This document shows, piece by piece, positions 5,359 to 9,179 of a DNA stretch of 9,179 nt. The notes beneath the pieces are model-generated. The model worked only from the letters and a program-made list of their open reading frames with translations. It made no database searches and was not told where the DNA came from. A program made the position numbers and the translations under genes. How positions within the stretch are numbered: the stretch's first letter is position 1; each line of letters opens with the position of its first letter. Source of the stretch: JOPF133 sp052144935 (GTDB lineage: Bacteria; Acidobacteriota; Terriglobia; Bryobacterales; Bryobacteraceae); contig JBKQPR010000358.1 in assembly GCA_052144935.1 (NCBI GenBank), positions 1 through 9,179 on the forward strand, read 5' to 3'.

Positions 5359-6150
5359 ATGGAGATCCTGGTTTGCGCAAAGAGAGTGCCGGACACCGCG
5401 GAGAACGAGATCCAACTCAACGGCGCCGGAACCGATATCGAACGCGACGACCTCGTATATTCGGTCAACGAGCCGGATAACTACGCGGTCGAGGAGGCCC
5501 TGCAGATCGCCGGGCGCACCGGCGGCAAGGTCACGGTAGTGACGGTGGGCGGCGAGGAGGACGAGGAGATCCTGCGCCGGGAGATGGCCATGGGCGCTGC
5601 CCGCGGCGTGCTGATCTCGGACGACGCCTTCAATGGATCCGACGGCCGGGGCATCGCGGCCATCCTCAAGGCGTTCGTGCAAACGGAGCATTACGACCTG
5701 ATCCTGACCGGCGTGCAGGCCGAGGACGGCTGCGCCCAGGTCGGCGGCATGCTGGCAGCCATGCTGGATTACCCGTTCGCGTCGCTGGTGACCTCCATCG
5801 AAGTCCTGGAAGGCCGCAAGCTCAAGATCGGCCGCGAGATCGAAGGCGGCAGCAAGGAGATCAACGCCATCGACCTGCCGTGCGTGCTCTCCATCCAGAC
5901 CGGGATCAACGAGCCGCGCTACGTGGGCATGCGCGGTATCCGGCAGGTGGCCTCCGTGCCCATCCCGACTCTCGGCGCAGCCGATCTCCCGGTCGAACCG
6001 GAAGCGGTGGGCGAAGCTGCCGCGAAGGTGAGGCGCGTGGACTACTTCGTGCCCCCGGCGGGCAAGGGCGCGGAGATGCTGGCGGGCAAACGCGAGGAAA
6101 TCGTCGACAAGCTGATGGATCTGCTGAAGTCCAAAGGAGGACTGAACTAA
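5359..6150 (+). CDS. etfB: Electron transfer flavoprotein, beta subunit
   Basis: A 263-residue cytosolic subunit of the heterodimeric ETF that carries electrons from acyl-CoA dehydrogenase to the membrane oxidoreductase. The opening MEILVCAKRVPDTAENEI, the SVNEPDNYAVEEALQI segment and the LTGVQAEDGCAQVGGMLAAM loop (residues 116-134) are typical of EtfB, as is the later PCVLSIQTGINEPRYVGMRGI. The nucleotide-binding loop (Gln120 to Gly129) appears one residue shorter than the usual Q-A-x-D-x-D-x-x-Q-x-G, so I would not guess from sequence whether it holds AMP or a second FAD. The ATG at 5359 follows aaggaga (5344-5350) at ideal distance. The stop TAA overlaps the etfA ATG by one base (TAATG), with aaaggagg (6133-6140) ahead of it, so the two subunits are translationally coupled. 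Confidence 0.95.
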   Translation: MEILVCAKRVPDTAENEIQLNGAGTDIERDDLVYSVNEPDNYAVEEALQIAGRTGGKVTVVTVGGEEDEEILRREMAMGAARGVLISDDAFNGSDGRGIAAILKAFVQTEHYDLILTGVQAEDGCAQVGGMLAAMLDYPFASLVTSIEVLEGRKLKIGREIEGGSKEINAIDLPCVLSIQTGINEPRYVGMRGIRQVASVPIPTLGAADLPVEPEAVGEAAAKVRRVDYFVPPAGKGAEMLAGKREEIVDKLMDLLKSKGGLN

Positions 6151-7208
6151 TGGTACGGATCTTCGCCTACATCCTTCACAAGAGCGGCGTCGCGGATGAC
6201 ACGGCCGCCGAGCTGCCGGCCGCGGCGCGCAAGATCGACCCCGCGCAGCACGTCACGGCCATCGTCACCGGCTGGGGCGCCAATGTGGACAAGGTATGCG
6301 AAAGCCTGCGCGGCTCTTACAGCGAGATCTGGAAGATCGCCAAGGAGCCGCTCGCGCATCCCAACGCCGAACTGGTCCGCAAGGCGCTCGTGAGCGTGCT
6401 GCCCGCGGGCAGCATCGTGCTGGTTCCGCACACCCACTTCGGCGTCGATCTCTCGCCGGGGCTTTCCATCCGAATGAACGCCACGTATGTGCCGGACGTG
6501 CTGGACATCGAAGGCGTCGAAGGGGCATGGCTCAAAGCCGTCCGCCAGGAGTTCGGGGGCCAGGTGAGCACCCATATCCGCTGCGACCTCGCGGCCGGCG
6601 CGGTGCTGAACATCCGGTCGGGCGCGTTCCGGCCGGCGGAAGAAACCACTCCCTACGGTCGCGGCTCGGAAACCGCATCTGAGCCGCGGCCGTCAGGGAG
6701 CGGTACTCCAGCCCCCTGCCAAGTAGTGGACAAATCGGCGGAGGTGGGCGCGCTCACGTCGCGGCGCCGCTATATCGAAACCATCGCCGCCGAGACCGGT
6801 GACGTCGATATCACCAAGGAGCCGGTGTTGGTCTCGATCGGCCGCGGCATCGGGGAGCAGGAGAATGTCTCCATCGCCGAGGATCTGGCGGAGGCTATGG
6901 GCGCGGCGGTGAGTTGTTCGCGGCCGGTGGTGGACGCCAAGTGGATGGATAAATCGCGCCAGGTAGGGTCGAGCGGCCAGACCGTGCGGCCCAAGGTCTA
7001 TCTGGCCTGCGGCATCAGCGGCTCGTTCCAGCACCTGGCGGGCATTAAGGGCAGCCCGTTCATCGTGGCGATCAACAAGAATCCCAAAGCGCCGATTTTC
7101 CGCGTGGCGGACGTGGGGATCGCCGACGACATGCTGGAGTTTCTGCCGGCGCTGGCGGCTCGGGTGAGGGAGGAAACCTGCGTACCGGGGAAAGGGAGAC
7201 GCTCATGA
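6150..7208 (+). CDS. etfA: Electron transfer flavoprotein, alpha subunit (with in-frame repeat insert)
   Basis: A 352-residue FAD-binding subunit that pairs with EtfB. The start at 6150 (MVRIFAYILHKSG) is chosen over longer in-frame extensions because it overlaps the etfB stop and has a strong ribosome site. The C-terminal FAD domain is intact: VSIGRGIGEQENV, Arg270, VGSSGQTV (272-279), CGISGSFQHLAG (287-298) and AINKNPKAPIF (307 onward). The N-terminal domain ends with the usual VLNIRSGAF. Just after it, residues 166-190 (TTPYGRGSETASEPRPSGSG, then TPAPC) do not look like EtfA and are encoded largely by a palindromic repeat; the normal text resumes at QVVDKSAEVGAL. The insert makes the protein somewhat longer than the 310-330 usual. 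It falls in a surface loop and leaves the flavin motifs untouched, so the protein is probably functional. The last four bases overlap the dehydrogenase start. Confidence 0.94.
   Translation: MVRIFAYILHKSGVADDTAAELPAAARKIDPAQHVTAIVTGWGANVDKVCESLRGSYSEIWKIAKEPLAHPNAELVRKALVSVLPAGSIVLVPHTHFGVDLSPGLSIRMNATYVPDVLDIEGVEGAWLKAVRQEFGGQVSTHIRCDLAAGAVLNIRSGAFRPAEETTPYGRGSETASEPRPSGSGTPAPCQVVDKSAEVGALTSRRRYIETIAAETGDVDITKEPVLVSIGRGIGEQENVSIAEDLAEAMGAAVSCSRPVVDAKWMDKSRQVGSSGQTVRPKVYLACGISGSFQHLAGIKGSPFIVAINKNPKAPIFRVADVGIADDMLEFLPALAARVREETCVPGKGRRS
6645..6703. repeat. Palindromic repeat inserted in frame in etfA
   Basis: The left arm (6645-6667) and right arm (6681-6703) are inverted repeats around a 13-base loop: right-arm core gagccgcggccgtcagggag, left arm reading ctccctacggtcgcggctc. 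They pair over about 20 of 23 positions with a one-base gap. The right arm recurs at positions 1-22 (21 of 22). The coding frame stays open through both arms and the loop, giving a Gly/Ser/Pro/Arg-rich peptide. Confidence 0.85.
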
Positions 7209-8917
7209 TCGCCGCCAAAACACTCAAGCTCAGCTTGAAATCGCTCAAGGAGTTCGCCCGAAAGAGGCTGCCGGACCAGGAACTCATCGCGCTCGACGCG
7301 CGCGACGAATGCCCGCTGGAGATCGTGCGGCACATGTGCAGCCCGGACAAGCTGGGGATTCAGCTCCTGTTCATTCCGGAGGAGTACGGCGGCCTCGGCG
7401 GGGGCGCATTTGACGTGTACTGCATCTGCGAAGGGATGGCGCGGATCGACCTGGGAATCGCCACGGCCGTCCTGGCAACTTTTCTGGGCAGCGATCCGAT
7501 CACCATGGGGGCCACCCCGGAGCAGAAGAAAATCTGGCTCTCGCGCATCGCGGAGGAGGGTATCCTCTTCGCCTATGGCGCCACCGAGCCGGACGCCGGA
7601 AGCGATCTGGGCGCCTTGCAAACCACGGCGGAGCGCGTGGAGGAAAACGGCAGCGTTGTGGGATATCGCATCAACGGAAGCAAGCAGTGGATCAGCAACG
7701 GGGGTATCGCGGACGCCTACACGGTCCTGGCGAATACGCCCGCGGGTCCGAGCTGGTTCATCGTGGAAAAGGGCGCGCAGGGGTTCACGCCCGGCAAACC
7801 CGAAGACAAGCACGGCATCCGCACCAGCAACACGGCGGCGCTCTCATTGGCCGACGTCTACGTGGATGCCAGCCGGCTGGTCGGCGGCGTGGAAGGCCAG
7901 GGACTGATCCAGGCGCAGGCCGTGTTCGGCTACACGCGCCTGATGGTGGCGGCCTTCGGGCTGGGCGCGGGATGGGCCGCACTCGACCGGGCCATCCCGT
8001 ACTCCGCCAAGCGCATCCAGGCCGGCGGGCCGCTTTCCGAGAAGCAGGGATACACCCACAAGCTGATCGTGCCGAACGTGGCTCGCCTGGAGGCCGGCCG
8101 CGCTTCGATCGAGGAGACCGCCGAGCGGATCGATGCCGGCGAAGGCAGCCTCAACACCGAGGGCGCGATCGCCAAGTACATGTCCACCGAGGCCGGCAAC
8201 CTGGCCGCCGACGCGTGCATCCAGGCGCTGGGCGGCTACGGCTACACCCACGAGTACATGGTCGAGAAGATCAGCCGGGACGTGCGCATCACGACCATCT
8301 ACGAGGGCACCTCCGAGATCATGGAGATGACCATCAGCCGCGACCGCTGGCAGTTGCACCTGAAGACCCGCGGGCGGCACTACCACGACCGGGCGCGCGA
8401 CTTTGAAGCCATGGAGGCGCGGCACCCCGGCGTGGGCGCCGGCTGCGCGGCCCTGGCCTTCCACGCGCTGGCCGAGGCCATGGAGCGGGCGCGGGTGGGC
8501 CGGCTGACCCGCTACCAGCACATTCTCCTGCGCCTGGGCGAATGGATCGCCTACGCGGAGTGCGCCGGCAGCCTGGCGCGCCGCGCGGCGCTGATGGCGG
8601 AAGGGCGGCTCAACGAGAAAGCCAACCAGCGATTCGACCCGGAGGCCCTGGCGGCCGTCTCGCGGATCTTCGCGCGCGAAGCGGCCCTCAAGGTGGCCCA
8701 GGAAGGTTTACGGTGGATCGTTGGCGCCGGGCCCACGGGGCTGGCCGGGGCGCCCTCTGGGGTGCCCTTTGGGCCCGATGGCGACGTGGCCGCTTTCGAG
8801 GCGGCGCTGAATCTCTCAGCTATCCACCGGGCGCAGGCCGGGCTGATTTCGGACATGGATTTTGTTGCCGACGTGCTGTATGGGCGGACGGTCAAGGCGG
8901 CCCAGCATGTCGCCTAG
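7205..8917 (+). CDS. Acyl-CoA dehydrogenase, long form with C-terminal extension
   Basis: A 570-residue FAD enzyme that makes the alpha-beta double bond in an acyl-CoA and passes electrons to ETF. The N-terminal helical part is followed by IPEEYGGLGGG, the flavin/substrate region FAYGATEPDAGSDLGAL and KQWISNGGIADAY, then QALGGYGYTHEYMVEKISRD and IYEGTSEI. Glu367 in that last motif is the likely catalytic base. About 190 residues beyond the classic 380-residue core form a helical C-terminal domain, as in VLCAD/ACAD9-type enzymes, which suggests a long or unusual substrate; the chain length cannot be told. Residues 510-525 (GPTGLAGAPSGVPFGP) break the helical pattern and are encoded partly by the segment also present in the FHA gene. 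The start overlaps the etfA stop (ATGA) with aaagggaga (7191-7199) as ribosome site, so it is coupled to etfA. Confidence 0.93.
   Translation: MIAAKTLKLSLKSLKEFARKRLPDQELIALDARDECPLEIVRHMCSPDKLGIQLLFIPEEYGGLGGGAFDVYCICEGMARIDLGIATAVLATFLGSDPITMGATPEQKKIWLSRIAEEGILFAYGATEPDAGSDLGALQTTAERVEENGSVVGYRINGSKQWISNGGIADAYTVLANTPAGPSWFIVEKGAQGFTPGKPEDKHGIRTSNTAALSLADVYVDASRLVGGVEGQGLIQAQAVFGYTRLMVAAFGLGAGWAALDRAIPYSAKRIQAGGPLSEKQGYTHKLIVPNVARLEAGRASIEETAERIDAGEGSLNTEGAIAKYMSTEAGNLAADACIQALGGYGYTHEYMVEKISRDVRITTIYEGTSEIMEMTISRDRWQLHLKTRGRHYHDRARDFEAMEARHPGVGAGCAALAFHALAEAMERARVGRLTRYQHILLRLGEWIAYAECAGSLARRAALMAEGRLNEKANQRFDPEALAAVSRIFAREAALKVAQEGLRWIVGAGPTGLAGAPSGVPFGPDGDVAAFEAALNLSAIHRAQAGLISDMDFVADVLYGRTVKAAQHVA
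8747..8777 (+). repeat. 31-base G/C-rich segment repeated in two genes (copy in dehydrogenase gene)
   Basis: This copy matches 711-741 at 25 of 31 bases in the same codon phase. It encodes GAPSGVPFGPD in the C-terminal helical domain, between LRWIVGAGPTGLA and DVAAFEAALNLSAI, where related long dehydrogenases would be expected to have only a short turn (recalled, not aligned). Confidence 0.45.
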
Positions 8918-9041
8918 GAGCCTGCGGCAGAAGAGAGTTCTGGGCAAATTGACCAAGACGGCGATTTGCACCAACAGAATGTTGGGCCGCGCAGGCGGCG
9001 AGTAGGGCGGAAGCTGTAGGCGAATCGTCGGGATCGCCGGG

Positions 9042-9121
9042 TTGGCAGGCGAAAGCGCCTGCCCCACCTCGCGGCCGAAGGACTTGCAGGGCATGTGGGG
9101 CAGGCGCTTTCGCCTGCCAAC
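9042..9121. repeat. 80-bp REPIN-like palindrome pair, copy 2
   Basis: The terminal 26 bases of each end are perfect inverted repeats of each other, beginning ttggcaggcgaaagcgcctg at the left. Each end also folds on itself (ggcaggcg-aaag-cgcctgcc, an 8-bp perfect stem with a four-base loop). The central 28 bases hold cggccgaagga and cttgcagggcat. It lies 124 bases after the acyl-CoA dehydrogenase stop. Between them (8918-9041), and after the element to the window end, I see no gene or classical terminator; the hairpins themselves could act as the operon's 3' structure. Confidence 0.9.
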
Positions 9122-9179
9122 CCATCCTTTACACCTTAGGCCACCCCGGGAGCCGTCGGCATCCGCAACCTACACCTCT

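Noticed and set aside
4351..5691. A 446-residue minus-strand open frame running opposite the oxidoreductase and etfB
   Set aside because: It crosses two well-supported genes and an 80-bp repeat with no recognisable motif; long antisense frames are expected at this GC content.
5880..6149. A 90-residue N-terminal extension of EtfA by an upstream in-frame start
   Set aside because: It would overlap etfB in another frame. The ATG at 6150 has a strong ribosome site, the TAATG junction and the conserved EtfA beginning.
6645..6703. The etfA insert as a disrupting mutation
   Set aside because: The frame stays open, all FAD motifs downstream are intact, and the insert lies in a loop; etfA is kept as functional.
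1..9179. CRISPR array, tRNA, rRNA, transposase or phage genes
   Set aside because: No regularly spaced repeats, no cloverleaf or rRNA-like sequence and no recombinase or phage-type protein were seen on either strand.

Overview
The window looks like chromosomal DNA from a GC-rich environmental bacterium. Gene content, protein style and short palindromic repeats point to the Acidobacteriota, probably the Solibacter/Bryobacter group. That placement rests on recalled resemblance, not a search.

Layout, left to right, all real genes on the + strand. (1) An FHA-domain protein (54-863), preceded at the window edge by half of a palindromic repeat. (2) A diverged 106-bp inverted repeat (872-977). (3) A complete galactose-1-phosphate uridylyltransferase, galT (1006-2022). 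(4) An 820-bp stretch with no intact gene. On its minus strand I can read the wreck of a MazF-type toxin and its overlapping antitoxin (2054-2458), each broken by a frameshift. An AT-rich promoter-like island with a dyad follows (about 2631-2675). (5) A 98-residue protein I do not recognise (2843-3139). (6) A four-gene electron-transfer operon: a membrane Fe-S oxidoreductase of the ETF:quinone oxidoreductase (EMO) type (3205-5247), etfB (5359-6150), etfA (6150-7208) and a long acyl-CoA dehydrogenase (7205-8917). The last three genes are translationally coupled (TAATG and ATGA junctions). (7) A non-coding tail with a second copy of an 80-bp palindrome pair.

The operon reads as one pathway: acyl-CoA is oxidised by the dehydrogenase, electrons pass to the EtfBA flavoprotein, and the membrane Fe-S protein hands them to the quinone pool.

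I see no new defence or mobile system. The points worth a second look are: the oxidoreductase's first cysteine-rich (CCG) domain has lost every cysteine while the second keeps all five; a palindromic repeat lies in frame inside etfA; a 31-base G/C-rich segment lies in frame in both the FHA and dehydrogenase genes; an 80-bp REPIN-like element occurs twice, once between the oxidoreductase and etfB; and the toxin-antitoxin fossil lies beside galT.
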